From: Paenibacillus athensensis
GTDB lineage: Bacteria; Bacillota; Bacilli; Paenibacillales; NBRC-103111
NCBI RefSeq assembly: GCF_004514475.2
Contig: NZ_MYFO02000006.1
Span: forward strand, 186,001 to 250,000
Direction of reading: 5' to 3'
Length of the DNA stretch: 64,000 nucleotides
The translations under genes and the position numbers were made by a program. Shown here in pieces: positions 16,414 to 27,500 of the stretch; position 1 is the stretch's first letter; every line of letters starts with the position of its first letter. Under the pieces are notes generated by a model that made no database searches, had not been told where the DNA came from, and saw nothing but the letters and a program-made list of their open reading frames with translations.

Positions 16414-17598
16414 TTATTGATAGACCGCCATAACCTGCTTGAACACGTCGCGAGAGCGCTCGATTTGCTCCAGCGGCACGCTATAGCTCAGTCGGAAATA
16501 ACCGGCGCGTCCAAACCCGCTGCCCGGCACCAGCAGCAGGCGGAAATCCTGCGCTGCTTGCAGGCAAAACGCCACATCATCGGCAATCGGCGCCTTCGGG
16601 AAGACGAAAAATCCGCCCTGCGGCACGATAAACGACAGCCCTGCATCGCGCAGCACATCGACCATCAAATCGCGTCGCTGCTTGTACTCCAACTGCGGCG
16701 TCACCAGCGAATCCATTCGCGCAATAACCCGCTGCATCGTTACTGGCGCGTTCACAAATCCTAACGTCCGGTTGCAAAAGACGAAAGCGCTCGTCAGCAG
16801 TTGGCTGTCCTCCACCGCAGGCTCGACAGCGATATAACCGATCCGCTCTCCCGCGATGCCCAAATCCTTGCTGAAGGAGCTGGCCAGAATCGTCCGTCCG
16901 TAAGCCTCAAACGGATTCGGTGGATTCGATTCATACACAAGCTGGCTGTACGGATCGTCGTACACCATATAGATCGTGCCGCCAAACTGCTTTTCCTTCT
17001 CCCCCAGCAGCGCCCCGAGCTGGTTCAACTGCTCCTGACTGAGCATCGTCCCTGTCGGATTGTGCGGGGTATTGACCAGCACCGCTTTCGTTTGTGCCGT
17101 AATCGCCTGCTCCAGCTCCGCAAAATCCAGCGAAAAGTCCTCCGCCAGCGGACAATGCACCGCAACCCCGCCATGATTGGCTACATAAAAATCATACTCG
17201 ACAAAATAAGGCGTCAGCACGACAACTTCTTCGCCCGGCTCCAGAATGCTTTTGAGCACGACGTTCAGCGCGCCCCCCGCTCCCACCGTCATCACTACGG
17301 TAGCCGCTGTAAGCCGGGTTTGAAACCGCTGGTTAATAAAATCCGCAACCTTGGCACGCGTCTCCACCAAACCTTGATTGGGGATGTATTGATGCTTGCC
17401 CTTGGCCTCCTCTTGCATAACCTCCTGCAGCGCACGGGCGAACGCCTCCGGCGGCTCCACAATCGGATTGCCGAGCGAAAAATCAAACACGGCGTCTGCG
17501 CCGTACATGCCCTTCAAGCGGGCGCCTTCGTCAAACAGCTTGCGAATCCATGAACCTTTTTCCAGACTGCTCGCGATGTTGTGTGAAATCGTTCCCAT
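16414..17598 (-). CDS. Class I/II PLP-dependent aminotransferase
   Basis: 394 residues, fold type I aminotransferase of the aspartate-aminotransferase family. Visible: substrate segment [22 protein letters not shown] (Asn contacting PLP), [10 protein letters not shown], and the Schiff-base lysine in [16 protein letters not shown]. Transfers an amino group between an amino acid and a 2-oxo acid; the particular substrate cannot be read from sequence. Start ATG at 17598 has GGAGG 4 nt upstream. It is a single-gene unit with its own terminator and no evident link to the B12 operon. Confidence 0.88.
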   Translation of the reverse strand: MGTISHNIASSLEKGSWIRKLFDEGARLKGMYGADAVFDFSLGNPIVEPPEAFARALQEVMQEEAKGKHQYIPNQGLVETRAKVADFINQRFQTRLTAATVVMTVGAGGALNVVLKSILEPGEEVVVLTPYFVEYDFYVANHGGVAVHCPLAEDFSLDFAELEQAITAQTKAVLVNTPHNPTGTMLSQEQLNQLGALLGEKEKQFGGTIYMVYDDPYSQLVYESNPPNPFEAYGRTILASSFSKDLGIAGERIGYIAVEPAVEDSQLLTSAFVFCNRTLGFVNAPVTMQRVIARMDSLVTPQLEYKQRRDLMVDVLRDAGLSFIVPQGGFFVFPKAPIADDVAFCLQAAQDFRLLLVPGSGFGRAGYFRLSYSVPLEQIERSRDVFKQVMAVYQ

Positions 17599-17996
17599 AA
17601 AACCTCCACGGACTGTGTAAAATGAGCTGCTGCATCTGATCGATCAACGCTTCTCCCTGTGCCGATCCCTACTTCCGCAGACCTGCCGCCTGTACAGGCA
17701 GCCATCGATTCCATCATACTCCAAAACGCCCCCAACTGGCTATCATCAGCCGCTTGAATGCGGTTTCAGTTTTACAAATGCGCATACTTCCGCCATTATA
17801 ATATACAGAAATTGGCAGGGCAATCATTTTTATTAACAGCGTAAAGGATCTGGGCTGGCGGGGCCATTTCGTGCTGGGAGCCCAACTACAATTCTTTGGA
17901 AAACACATAAGCCCGCTTGGCAAAACCGTAATGGTCGTACATCGCATGCTCAAGCTCGAAATTGAGACTTCGCCGTTTGAAATCGGTCGATCTCTC

Positions 17997-18140
17997 ATCA
18001 AGAAAGGCTATCCCTATGACAATACAGTGGCAGAAGCGACCTTTACGATTACCAAGACCGAGTTTGTCAACCAATTGGTTCCAAAAGCATCGTATTCATA
18101 GTACATTGGGTACTCGACTTCTAAGTCCTGACAATATTAA
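17997..18140 (+). pseudogene. IS3-family transposase fragment (C-terminal remnant)
   Basis: Translated plus-strand pieces KKGYPYDNTVAEATFTITKTEFVNQ and, in a shifted frame, RIHSTLGTRLLSPDNI match the last catalytic block and the C-terminus of IS3-type integrase-core transposases. The rest is missing and the two pieces are out of frame. Upstream (17599-17996) I find no intact gene; the open frame joined to the remnant at 17871-17996 is unrecognised. The fragment is unlike the intact IS3 copy next to it. Confidence 0.65.
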
Positions 18141-18362
18141 TAGTCGGGCTAACTACAACAAAAACAGGTCAATCATGGCGATATCTAACCATAATCAACC
18201 TGCTTAATGCAACGCAAGGTTATTTGTTGAATGATGGGTGTTCATTCAGTACTGGGTGGCCCTGTCCATAAAGGAAGCCTTGAGAGGCATGTAGCCAATC
18301 AAAGTTGTGGAGTTGTCAAGAAAAGTGCAGTTTGAAAACACACTCATGCAGAAATCCCGTTA

Positions 18363-19187
18363 CTATGCTGCTTGTGCCAGCATTCTCTCGCGATAAATAG
18401 CAGGGGGCCAGCCCCCTGGATTCGTGGTGTAGATCCGCCGCCTGTTGTAGTAGACCATGATGTATCTGAAGATGATCGATTGGATATGCGCCATCGGATA
18501 TTGCTCGGTTTTGATCTTATATAGCTTTTCTTTCTTTAGCGTAGCAAAGAAGCTTTCCATTCTTGCGTTGTCATAGCAGCGCCCTGTGCCGCTCATGCTT
18601 TGAATGGCGCCTCGTTTAGCCAGACACGCTCGAAATGCCTGACTCGTGAACTGGCTACCTCGGTCGCTGTGATAGATCATTCCGCGCGCATTTCTTGCCT
18701 TGCAGGCGTTCTCGAAAGCTTGGATGCACAGTTCTTTGCGCATATTGTCGTCCATAGCAAGGCCCACGATCTCTCCGTTGTAACAGTCCAGTACCGCGCA
18801 CAGATAGAGCTTGCCGTCGGAACAAGGGACTTCGGTGATATCCGATAGCCACTTTTGATTGGGTGCGGAGGCGCTGAAGTCTCGGTGGATCAGGTTCTCG
18901 CTCTTTGGAGCCGTGGCATCCTCGCGTGTCAGACCTTTTGGATGACGTTTGCCTTTCCTGAGCAGTCCGTGCTGCTTCATGATTCGATAGACCGTGCTGT
19001 AGCTAGTCGTGATCTCGATTTGTGACAGCGCCAGCCGAATACGCCGGACACCGCAATTCCGGTTGTCTTCATGCTCATCGATGATGGCTTTGATGTGGAC
19101 CAGAAGGCGTTGCTGCCGCTCTTGTTTGGGTGTAGGCTTCAAGCTACGGTAATAGCCGGATTCGCTGACCGCAAGTACTTCGCACAT
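18363..19187 (-). CDS. IS3-family transposase OrfB (integrase core)
   Basis: 274 residues from the first in-frame ATG; the functional product is expected as an OrfA-OrfB fusion by -1 frameshifting, since the frame is open back to the slippery site near 19268. An HTH_21-like N-terminus precedes an rve integrase core with the DDE residues in WLSDITEV, IYHSDRGSQF and ARMESFFATLKKE. All catalytic acids are intact. Confidence 0.9.
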   Translation of the reverse strand: MCEVLAVSESGYYRSLKPTPKQERQQRLLVHIKAIIDEHEDNRNCGVRRIRLALSQIEITTSYSTVYRIMKQHGLLRKGKRHPKGLTREDATAPKSENLIHRDFSASAPNQKWLSDITEVPCSDGKLYLCAVLDCYNGEIVGLAMDDNMRKELCIQAFENACKARNARGMIYHSDRGSQFTSQAFRACLAKRGAIQSMSGTGRCYDNARMESFFATLKKEKLYKIKTEQYPMAHIQSIIFRYIMVYYNRRRIYTTNPGGWPPAIYRERMLAQAA

Positions 19188-19246
19188 CTCCTTGACGGTC
19201 CATCGATCCCGTCGTTCACGGATGTACGTATAGAACTGGCATGCCT

Positions 19247-19537
19247 TTACCGCTTCCGGTCTTTTGCGAAAAAACCGAGGGCGTCCTTGAGAATGTCATT
19301 CGCGCGGCGCAGCTCGCCGATTTCTCTTTCCAATTCAATTTCACGTGCTGTCTTATCGGCAGCTGCATAAGCGCGTCCGCTCCCGATATGCGCTCCGTCG
19401 CCGTGCAGGGTTCTTCGCTTTCTCCATTCCTGCAAGGTATAGTAGGATACGCCTAATTGCTCGGCGGCTTTCTTGGGCCCCATCTCATCGCTCAATCTTA
19501 CGGCTTCTTCTTTGAATGTTTTGTCGTAGCGTTTCAT
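19247..19537 (-). CDS. IS3-family transposase OrfA
   Basis: 96 residues: helix-turn-helix (KTFKEEAVRLSDEMGPKKAAEQLGVSYYTLQEWRK) followed by a leucine-zipper-like helix (EIELEREIGELRRANDIL). Near its end the codons GGT TTT TTC form the slippery heptamer T_TTT_TTC (19274-19268); a -1 slip there enters the orfB frame and would make the OrfAB transposase. Confidence 0.88.
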   Translation of the reverse strand: MKRYDKTFKEEAVRLSDEMGPKKAAEQLGVSYYTLQEWRKRRTLHGDGAHIGSGRAYAAADKTAREIELEREIGELRRANDILKDALGFFAKDRKR

Positions 19538-19616
19538 TCTCTCCCGTCCCCTCGTTAGTTTTCATTTTATTTCATACGAGGGTGTTTTTCGACTGCATTT
19601 TTATCGTAGCACTCCA

Positions 19617-19955
19617 GGGTATTAGGGGCTTCGCCCCTAACAAGCGAATTTGGTGGCCATCCAAATTCAGTGCTTGCTGCAACGTTACACGTTGCCCAAC
19701 TACACCCGCAGGGAAAAAGAATGCGGTAAGGTTGAGCGACGATGCTTTCAATCGTTATCCGTCCTTGCTGTCGGTTGACCTGAAAGCTCCTCTTTATTAA
19801 GTGAAAATATAGCTGTAGACTTGGCAAGTGCAGGATTAGACTTGAGATGGAATTCAACGGGTAGAATAGAGAAATTAACAAAAAAATAGGTTTTAAGTAT
19901 ATACTATAGGTATTTATTGTTAGATGCCTTCTCTATCTAAGAATGGGGGAATAAT
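19617..19955. other. Gene-free gap between IS and defence pair
   Basis: Contains a small perfect hairpin (GGGGC-TTC-GCCCC near 19623) and an AT-rich promoter-like stretch before 19956. Translated pieces such as CSWATCNVAASTEFGW on the minus strand look like residue of another mobile element, but I cannot assign them. Confidence 0.4.
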
Positions 19956-21773
19956 GTGTATATTAGTCGAGTAAGAATCAAAAATTTTAGAAGCCTTCAA
20001 AATATTGATCTAAGGCTAAGAGAAATGAACGTTCTTATTGGTCCAAACAATAGTGGGAAGACTTCCTTTCTCGAGGCGTTGAATTTCGCAATAGGTTATA
20101 AGAGTAGCACACCTCAAGAAGATGATTTTTATGTCGAAAATGCTAGTAGCTTTGATCCAAAAACAGCCTTACCAATTGAAATTGTTTTAGATTTTTATGA
20201 GGGATACTTGTCCGAGGATAGATTTTCAGAAACAACTCTTCAGACCTTTGATGGTATAATTCAGTATGAACAAGATCTGGTTAAAGAAGATGAAGAGCCT
20301 ATTAAATATATTCGATTAAAGTATCAGTACGGTTACAATAGTGAAAGTGGAAAATATGTTGAAACGAGAATATTTCTTGATTTCAATGATAATCCTATTA
20401 TCGGGAGAAGTACGGGGGTCAAAAAAGAGCATATATCATTCTTTCCTTACTTCTACTTGGAGACGTTAAGAGATATAAAAAGAGAAATTAGTAACCGTGC
20501 CTCATACTGGGGGAAAATAAAACGTTCAGTAGATTATTCGAGCAAAGAAAAGAAGATTAATAGATTAATTACTATGCTCGACAAGCTTCTTCTTCAAAGT
20601 GAGCCCAAATTAAATGACTTGGTAGACAAATTAAAAGATATTCAAAAAAGTATTAAAATTAGCGAGGAATCTGATAGTATTTTCCTTCAAGTCTTTTCCA
20701 GACGCACCTGGGAACTTTTGGATGGCTTGAATTTATATCTGAAAACAGCCAATTCGAATATCTCACTACCGATTGAAAGGCATGGTATGGGAACACAGAA
20801 CATTGCGACGTTGACCATATTTCATGCATATTTAGTACTATTGCTTCCTGAATTAGTTGAAAATTCGGAAACCACACCGATTATCGGTGTTGAGGAGCCA
20901 GAAGCGCATGTTTATCCGCATGCACAAAGAGCTATGTTTGACCAATTATCAACAATGAAAGGTCAAAAGATTATCAGCACTCATTCCCCCTTTGTTGTTG
21001 ATCAAGCGGGTATCTATGATTACATACTCTTTAGTAATATAGGTGGAGTTTCACACGTCAGGAGAATACCAGAATTTAAAGACCACTTCAAATTTAAGTA
21101 CGGGTTACCTGAAGTAGCATATGAAAAACAGGCTTTTTTTGGTACTGAAGACATGCATCTTTTAAAAAGATATGTCCAATTTAAGAACACAGAGCTGCTT
21201 TTTTCTTCAGTTTTTTTGATGTGCGAGGGAGATAGCGAGAAAATTTTCTTTGAAATGATAAGTCAATATTATCTTGGAAAATCACTTGGTAGATATGGAG
21301 TTTCAATTATATCTTGTGATGGACAGGCGTATTCTAACATACTAAAAATTGCGAGCACCAAAGCGTTAAATATACCTTGGATTATTTTTTCAGACGCTGA
21401 AGTCGATACAAAGGAAACGGTTCGAGAAGCAGTGTTCTCCAATGGCTTTACTGGTGACGATTTTGATAATAACGTAATATTTTTACCTGATGGACAAGAC
21501 TTTGAAAAGTTTTATATTGATTGGCTTGGAGAAGAAGTATTGATTAGTATAATTACAAAGAAATATGGACACAAGGCTTTAGAAATATTCCAAAAAGCTG
21601 AAAGAGCTAAAGGTATTGAGTTGAATGGCAAAGAACTTATTAATGAATTTATTGATCGTAGGAAAAAGACAAACTTTGGTGAGTATGTTGCTGAGCATAT
21701 CATAAACACGAGAATTGATTTGCATCCAGAATTGAAAAAGGTATTTGAAAGGGTTCAGGCCATTACCACATGA
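19956..21773 (+). CDS. gajA: GajA-like OLD-family ATPase/TOPRIM nuclease (Gabija defence)
   Basis: 605 residues. N-terminal ABC-type ATPase with Walker A GPNNSGKTS, Walker B IIGVEEPEAH and the STHSP histidine loop; C-terminal TOPRIM nuclease with the acidic motifs LMCEGDSEKIFFE and IIFSDAEVD. In Gabija, GajA is a sequence-guided DNA nuclease held inactive by nucleotides and released during phage infection; it assembles with GajB. Here a UvrD-like helicase gene follows after 18 bp, the expected partner. Start is GTG at 19956 after GGGGGA. The pair is visibly AT-rich against its GC-rich surroundings and adjoins an IS3 element, which suggests horizontal acquisition. Confidence 0.85.
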   Translation: MYISRVRIKNFRSLQNIDLRLREMNVLIGPNNSGKTSFLEALNFAIGYKSSTPQEDDFYVENASSFDPKTALPIEIVLDFYEGYLSEDRFSETTLQTFDGIIQYEQDLVKEDEEPIKYIRLKYQYGYNSESGKYVETRIFLDFNDNPIIGRSTGVKKEHISFFPYFYLETLRDIKREISNRASYWGKIKRSVDYSSKEKKINRLITMLDKLLLQSEPKLNDLVDKLKDIQKSIKISEESDSIFLQVFSRRTWELLDGLNLYLKTANSNISLPIERHGMGTQNIATLTIFHAYLVLLLPELVENSETTPIIGVEEPEAHVYPHAQRAMFDQLSTMKGQKIISTHSPFVVDQAGIYDYILFSNIGGVSHVRRIPEFKDHFKFKYGLPEVAYEKQAFFGTEDMHLLKRYVQFKNTELLFSSVFLMCEGDSEKIFFEMISQYYLGKSLGRYGVSIISCDGQAYSNILKIASTKALNIPWIIFSDAEVDTKETVREAVFSNGFTGDDFDNNVIFLPDGQDFEKFYIDWLGEEVLISIITKKYGHKALEIFQKAERAKGIELNGKELINEFIDRRKKTNFGEYVAEHIINTRIDLHPELKKVFERVQAITT

Positions 21774-21791
21774 GAGGGTGAATGAAATTAC

Positions 21792-23687
21792 ATGAATAAA
21801 GACGATATATTTAGAGGACTAAATGAACAACAACGAGGTGCCGTTAGTCATAAAGAAGGTTCCCTATTGGTTATTGCAGGCCCTGGCTCTGGAAAAACAA
21901 CAATTTTAACTAGAAGGATTACTCACTTATTATTAGAATCACCAAATGAAAAATACAAAATATTGGCGTTAACTTTTACAACAAAGGCAGCCAATGAAAT
22001 GAAAGAACGAGTTGAGAACTTTGTTGGTGATCAAGTAAAAAGGCTTTTTATAGGTACGTTCCACAGCTTTTGTTCAGATGTTTTAAGGAAATATGGAAGC
22101 TATATTGGTATTAGTAATGAGTTTACGATTTATGAAAAGGATGCAGATTACATTCAATTACTAATTGAGGCTATAAGCGAGCAACTTCAACTAGATGATA
22201 TATCTACAAATAGAATTCTTTCCAGCTATAACAATGACGAGTTCCTGCGAGGCAATGCGGCTAAATTATTTGCTGTAATATCTAAAATGAAGAATAGATT
22301 AATATCTCCAGAAAACATTCGTGATTTGAAGATCGAGAATAGAGAAGAACTGCAGGTTGTGTACCAACTATATGACAAAAAATTAAGGTCCAACAATGTA
22401 GTTGACTTCGCAGATTTACTTTTCCTTACCTATAAGTTATTCAAAGATAAACCATTTATAAGTAAACAATTTCGTTCAGTGTATAAATACTTACTAATTG
22501 ATGAAGCACAGGATACGAATAAGGCCCAGTTTGAATTAATACAGGCTTTCTGTGGAACAGATTATAGAAATGTCTTTGTTGTTGCTGATGAAGATCAATT
22601 AATCTACGAATGGAATGATGCAAGGTTTGAGTACCTCATGCAGTTTGTAAAACAGCAGGAAGCGACCATTTTACAAATGTTTGAAAATTATCGTTGTCCA
22701 AAACAAATTTTGGACGCTGCAAATCGACTTATCAGAATCAATATTCATCGTTTTAATGATAAAAGGGATTTAAATGCCAATAAAGAGACTACGGGGAATG
22801 CAATCTCTTTGGAGGAGTATGATCTTCCCATAGATGAAGTAACCTCTGTGGTCGAAAGAATTAAAGAACTCAAGTCATATGATGAGACCTGCATCATCGG
22901 AAGGAACAAATTTATTTTAGATGCATTTGAGCAGAAATTAAAAGAAGAAAGAATTCCATATCAAATAGCGAAGACTGATGAACGCTTTGCTACTCAAGAA
23001 ATTCAAACGATTGTGCATATTTTACAAGCGGTATTTAATGAAGAAGACAGGCTACACATAAAGAAATTGTGTAATTATTTTGGTATAAGTATCGATGATT
23101 TAGCATTAGTAACAACAAATGAAACATATTTCATGAGATTTATTAGGTACTTGGAGAAGTACCAGGGCGAGCTATCTAAGAAGTTGCTTCAATTAATTAA
23201 TGACAAGAAAAACTTTGATTCATATTTAGAAAACCTATTTAAACTGATAGCTGGGAATGATTCAGTTCAAGATTATTCAAAGGATGTTACTGAAGATTTC
23301 AAACGGTTGAATGAGTTTTTAAGGCTTTATAAGAAGGAGAGGGATGATGAAGATTACGGTTTGGGTGATTTTTTAGCATATATAAATCTATCCCCTAAAA
23401 ATATAGGTAGCACAAATGGTGTCTCATTATTAACAGGACATGCAGCCAAGGGACTAGAGTATGATTTTGTATTTCTAGTCACATTAAACCAAGGCGTATT
23501 TCCAGATTATCGTGCAGAAAAAGAACAGAGAAAACTCGAAGAAGAGCGAAGAAATTGTTTCGTAGCAATAACACGCGCTAAAAAAAGATTGTTCATTAGT
23601 TACACAAATAAAAAACAAACAAGGTTTAGTATTATTAATCATGCTCCATCTCAGTTTATAGAAGAAATGGGTTTAACTAAAGAATAG
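21792..23687 (+). CDS. gajB: GajB-like UvrD-family helicase (Gabija defence)
   Basis: 631 residues, superfamily 1 helicase. Motifs in order: Walker A AGPGSGKTT, GTFHSFC, Walker B LLIDEAQDTNKAQ, VVADEDQLIYEWNDA, HAAKGLEYDFVFL and ITRAKKRLFIS. Longer than the 494-residue founding GajB, so Gabija-type is an inference resting on the adjacent OLD/TOPRIM gene. In Gabija the helicase subunit senses DNA ends or nucleotide depletion and aids GajA. AT-rich like gajA and co-transcribed with it. No third gene of the system is visible. Confidence 0.83.
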   Translation: MNKDDIFRGLNEQQRGAVSHKEGSLLVIAGPGSGKTTILTRRITHLLLESPNEKYKILALTFTTKAANEMKERVENFVGDQVKRLFIGTFHSFCSDVLRKYGSYIGISNEFTIYEKDADYIQLLIEAISEQLQLDDISTNRILSSYNNDEFLRGNAAKLFAVISKMKNRLISPENIRDLKIENREELQVVYQLYDKKLRSNNVVDFADLLFLTYKLFKDKPFISKQFRSVYKYLLIDEAQDTNKAQFELIQAFCGTDYRNVFVVADEDQLIYEWNDARFEYLMQFVKQQEATILQMFENYRCPKQILDAANRLIRINIHRFNDKRDLNANKETTGNAISLEEYDLPIDEVTSVVERIKELKSYDETCIIGRNKFILDAFEQKLKEERIPYQIAKTDERFATQEIQTIVHILQAVFNEEDRLHIKKLCNYFGISIDDLALVTTNETYFMRFIRYLEKYQGELSKKLLQLINDKKNFDSYLENLFKLIAGNDSVQDYSKDVTEDFKRLNEFLRLYKKERDDEDYGLGDFLAYINLSPKNIGSTNGVSLLTGHAAKGLEYDFVFLVTLNQGVFPDYRAEKEQRKLEEERRNCFVAITRAKKRLFISYTNKKQTRFSIINHAPSQFIEEMGLTKE

Positions 23688-24455
23688 GACAGATTGAATA
23701 TGTACGAAGAAATGACGGGTATCTTCTCAGGTCCCTTAAACTTCGTGATAATGCAGATTCGTTTTCTAAGTGTAGTGGTGCATGAATTTCGCCTTTGGGA
23801 TGGTACGGGAACCATATCACAGTAAAGAATTACGCTAACACAATAGAGTAGCTCAACTTCGAAGGGGCTCTGGCGCACTCACCTCTTCGTTCTGATAATA
23901 GACCGGATTTCCGAAAAAGTCTGGTGTATAACATAGCTATCGAAGAGTTCTCAATATTGTTTTGTATCGACAAGATGAGCGCAGACGGGAAATGCAATTA
24001 TGCAACTTGAAACATATCTTTCCAATACGCTTCATGAAACGTACAAACCTGATCAGCAATGCTGATCAATGGACTTGACTTTGTTTGTAGTGCTTACCCA
24101 AAAGCGACAATAAACATTTCATGAATCATTCCTTACTTTAAGAACGAACAGGATAATTTCTCCAAATATAAACAGGATTATAAAAGTCCACCTTTTTTTT
24201 ATTTTCGAAGGTGGACATTCAAGCCGATTTATTGCTGATTCCCGTGTTTTCAAATCTACCTCGTAAAAAACAGAATACCGGATTGTTATTTACATACGTA
24301 TATAAATTCAAGCTCAACGGATCAAAACCATCAACCTCGACCAAAACCTCGGCATTGCGCACCTCCACACTTTAAAATATATATTACAAAACTATACAGC
24401 ATCTCCCGCCATTTGACTCTAGCGAACTTTGTCGAATCAAAAGTTTTTTTGTAAA
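23688..24455. other. AT-rich gene-free stretch after gajB
   Basis: About 770 bp with no credible gene on either strand. A hairpin GTCCACCTT / AAGGTGGAC (24186-24216) followed by TTTTAT on the minus strand could be a second terminator for the giant SLH gene. The base composition matches the defence genes, so the stretch probably arrived with them. Confidence 0.55.
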
Positions 24456-24482
24456 ACAAAAGAGCCCGCATATGCGAGCCCT
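24456..24482 (-). terminator. Terminator of the giant beta-helix gene
   Basis: Minus-strand stem GGGCTCGCA / TGCGGGCTC followed by TTTTG, about 34 bp past the stop codon at 24516. Confidence 0.8.
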
Positions 24483-24515
24483 TTCGTTCTTCCTGCGGCA
24501 TTCACCGCAGTATCC

Positions 24516-27500
24516 TTATTCCAAGCCTGCGAGCAGCTCCTTGACCGAGCTATCGCTTTGCAAAGCACGAAGGAGCAGCGTGACCGCTTCCGCGCGCGTG
24601 GCGCTTTGCTGCGGAGCAAACGTCGTCGCCGTTACCCCCTCAACCAGCTTGGCCGCCAAAGCCTGCTGGATGGCATCCTTTGCCCAATAAGCGTTATCCA
24701 CATCGGCAAAACCGCCTGCGGTACCCTCAGCCATCAATTCCATATTTAAGATTCGTGCAAAAATGGTCACCATCTCCGCCCGGGAAATCGTCGCGTCAGG
24801 ACGGAAGCTGCCATCGTCGTAGCCGTTCAGAATGCCGACCGCCGCCAGCGCGCTGATGTAGCCGGAAGCCCAATGCGTCGCCGTATCCCCGAACGCAGCA
24901 GACGTCGTTGTCTTCTCCAGACCAAACGCATGATATACCATTGTGGCAAACTCAGCTCTCGTCACCGCTTCATCCGGATGGAACGAACCGTCCGGGTAGC
25001 CCTCGACGATGCTCAGCTTGACGGCTTTCGTCACATCGGGTTGTCCCCAGTGGCCAGACGTATCCGTAAACGACACGTTCACGTCTTGCGCCCGGGCAAT
25101 GGCGTTTTTGACAACGCGCACCACATCTTCTCCGTTTACAGCCGACGACCGGAACGGATGCACTGCAGGCGCTTGCGGCTCCGAGCCGCTACCCGGGTTA
25201 ACAGGCTCCGTCGTTACCGGATCTGTCGGCGCATCGGGTCCGCCGGGTGCTGTCGGCTCATTCGCCGAACCCGTCCCGCTGCCCGGCGTGCCTGGTGTCG
25301 CTCCGCCCGCGTCTTGGCCGGACGCCGCCCGCGTAACTGCTACGCTGTACGTTTTCACCGTACCGTCCTGTGCTGTCACGACTACCGTAATCTTCGTCGT
25401 ACCGACATTCAACGCAATCAAGCCGCTTGGCTGTCCGCTCGTCACAGCGAGGCCGTTAACCGTAAGGGTCGCGTTCGGATCGGCCGCAGTAGCCGTTACC
25501 GCTGTGCGGCTCACCGTGTTCACGGCTTTGGCCTGATACGCCGTCGTTGCTGCAGCGAATGCCGGATTCAGCGTAACACCGGCAAGCGTAAGCCCGCTCA
25601 AGTCGGCGTTGCTGCTCAGTCCGCGATTTATGGTCACGGTGTACGTGTTTGTCGCGCCGTTCTCCGCGGTCAACACGACTGTAATCAGATTCGAGCCAAG
25701 GCTCAAATTGGAAGCCGTATATGCCTCCACATTCCCCGTCGCGTTATGGAGCGTCGCACCCGTCACCGCGAGCGTTTGAAGCGAGTCTCCCTTGGTGAAC
25801 AGCAGGTCAAGACTTGTCACCGAATGGTCCACGTTGACTGTATAATCGAATACCGATGCCGAGAAGGCCGGCGCTATCGAGATTTGATCCGCGGACAGAT
25901 CGGCAAGCAGGTTCATCGAAGATGCCCATTTCGCATACAGTTGCAGGCTATCGGAAACAACTGTGTCAAAATCAAAAGCATGCGTCAACCCGCTGTCGTC
26001 GTACCAGCCGGCAAACGTATATCCGGGCTTTGTCGGCGACACAGGCGGAGCAATCGTGCCTCCGGCTGCAACCGCTTGATTGTCCACAGCCGTGCCGCCG
26101 TTGCTTTCGAAGCGGATCAGCGCGTTCACCGTTACCTTCGCCGCGCTTGTCGCCACCGATTGCACATCGCTGCCGCTGCCGTTGGTCACAATCGCGTAAT
26201 AGTACGTCGTGCCGACAACGTTCGTCGGAGCCGCATACGATGCTCCCGTTGCCCCGCTAATCGGCGTACCGCCGCTGTTGCCGGCCAGTTCCTTGCTGTA
26301 CCACTGGTAGCTCAGCGCGCCGCCGTCGCTGGCTGTCGCCGCAACGACGAGCGTCGGGCTGCTGTCGCCCTGCTGGACCGTCCGGTCCGCTGGCTGCGTA
26401 TCGATGCTTGGCATCGCCGCATTGCCGGTAATGGTAATCGTCAGGCTACCCGTCACACCGGAGCCGTCGCTGGCTGTTGCCACCACGGTCGCCGTTCCGT
26501 TTCCACTCGCGCTCAACAGCCCGCTCGGGCTGATCGTCGCCGCGCCACCACCGATCACAGACCAAACGACGGTTTTATTATCCGCGGCAATCGGCAGAAC
26601 CTCTGCGGCCATTTGCAGGGTTCCGCCTCTTGTCGTAATGGCGGTTGCGCCGCTATCCCCTGTTACATTAATCGAAGCAACCGGATTCCAGTACGGAATG
26701 GCGGTGCCGTTCAAGGTAAAATTGGAAAATTCGCCAATCTTTTGCGGAATGGCCGTATTCAGCTTTCTGGTAAAAATGCCGACCTTCGTATTCGCCAGCG
26801 TGATGTTGAACGTATCTGTCACCTTCGTCCAGGTCGTGCCGTCCGTGCTGTAATAGCCGGAATAGACGGTGCCGACTCTGCCGATTTTCAAATAAATGTC
26901 GCCGGGAACGGTCGGGTCCGCATAGTTTTTATCCGTTTGCGTACCGTTCTTCACCTGCGAGAAACGGATTTGGTTTACCGCCGAACGTCCCAAAGAGATC
27001 AGATTGCCGTCATCCGTATAGACGATCAAGCCTGCCCATTCAAAGTTGGTGGACGCAGCGAATTTCAGTTTGGTCGTAATGGCGATGTCGCCCGTCGTGC
27101 CAGGGTCGCGGAGCAAAATGTTGCTTGGCTTCGAGCCGCCCCAGCTTCCCTCGATCGTCCTTAATTTCATGATGCTTCCGTCGGCAGCGTCGAGCGACCA
27201 ATCGGCCTTGCTCTCTCTGATCCACGACCAGCCTGTGCCTAATATCGTCGATTGTCCGACAATGCTGATTGTACGGCTTCCTGTTACACCGGAGCCGTCG
27301 TTCGCCGTGGCGACCACCTTCACGTCGCCGTCCTTCTTCGCCGTCAGCAGGCCTGCAGCGCTGATCGCCGCTTTATCCGTTGCCGAGCCGTCGGTGTTCA
27401 CAACCGACCAGGTGACCGACGGATCGTCGGCGTCAGTCGGCTTGACGTCTGCACTCATTTGCAGCGTCCCGGATTTGACGGCGATCACAGACGCTTGACC

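Larger units (their letters stand above)
18308..19616. mobile_element. IS3-family insertion sequence, about 1.31 kb
   Basis: Imperfect terminal inverted repeats enclose orfA and orfB: the left end reads TGGAGT...AAAAGTGCAGT...GAAAACAC and the right end (reverse complement) TGGAGT...AAAAATGCAGT...GAAAAACAC. Both transposase frames and all three catalytic acids are present, so the element may be active. I see no clear target-site duplication, so the exact ends are approximate. Confidence 0.75.

Noticed and set aside
23651-23878. 75-codon minus-strand frame after gajB, considered as a third defence gene
   Set aside because: Overlaps the gajB end antisense, has no motif or start signal.
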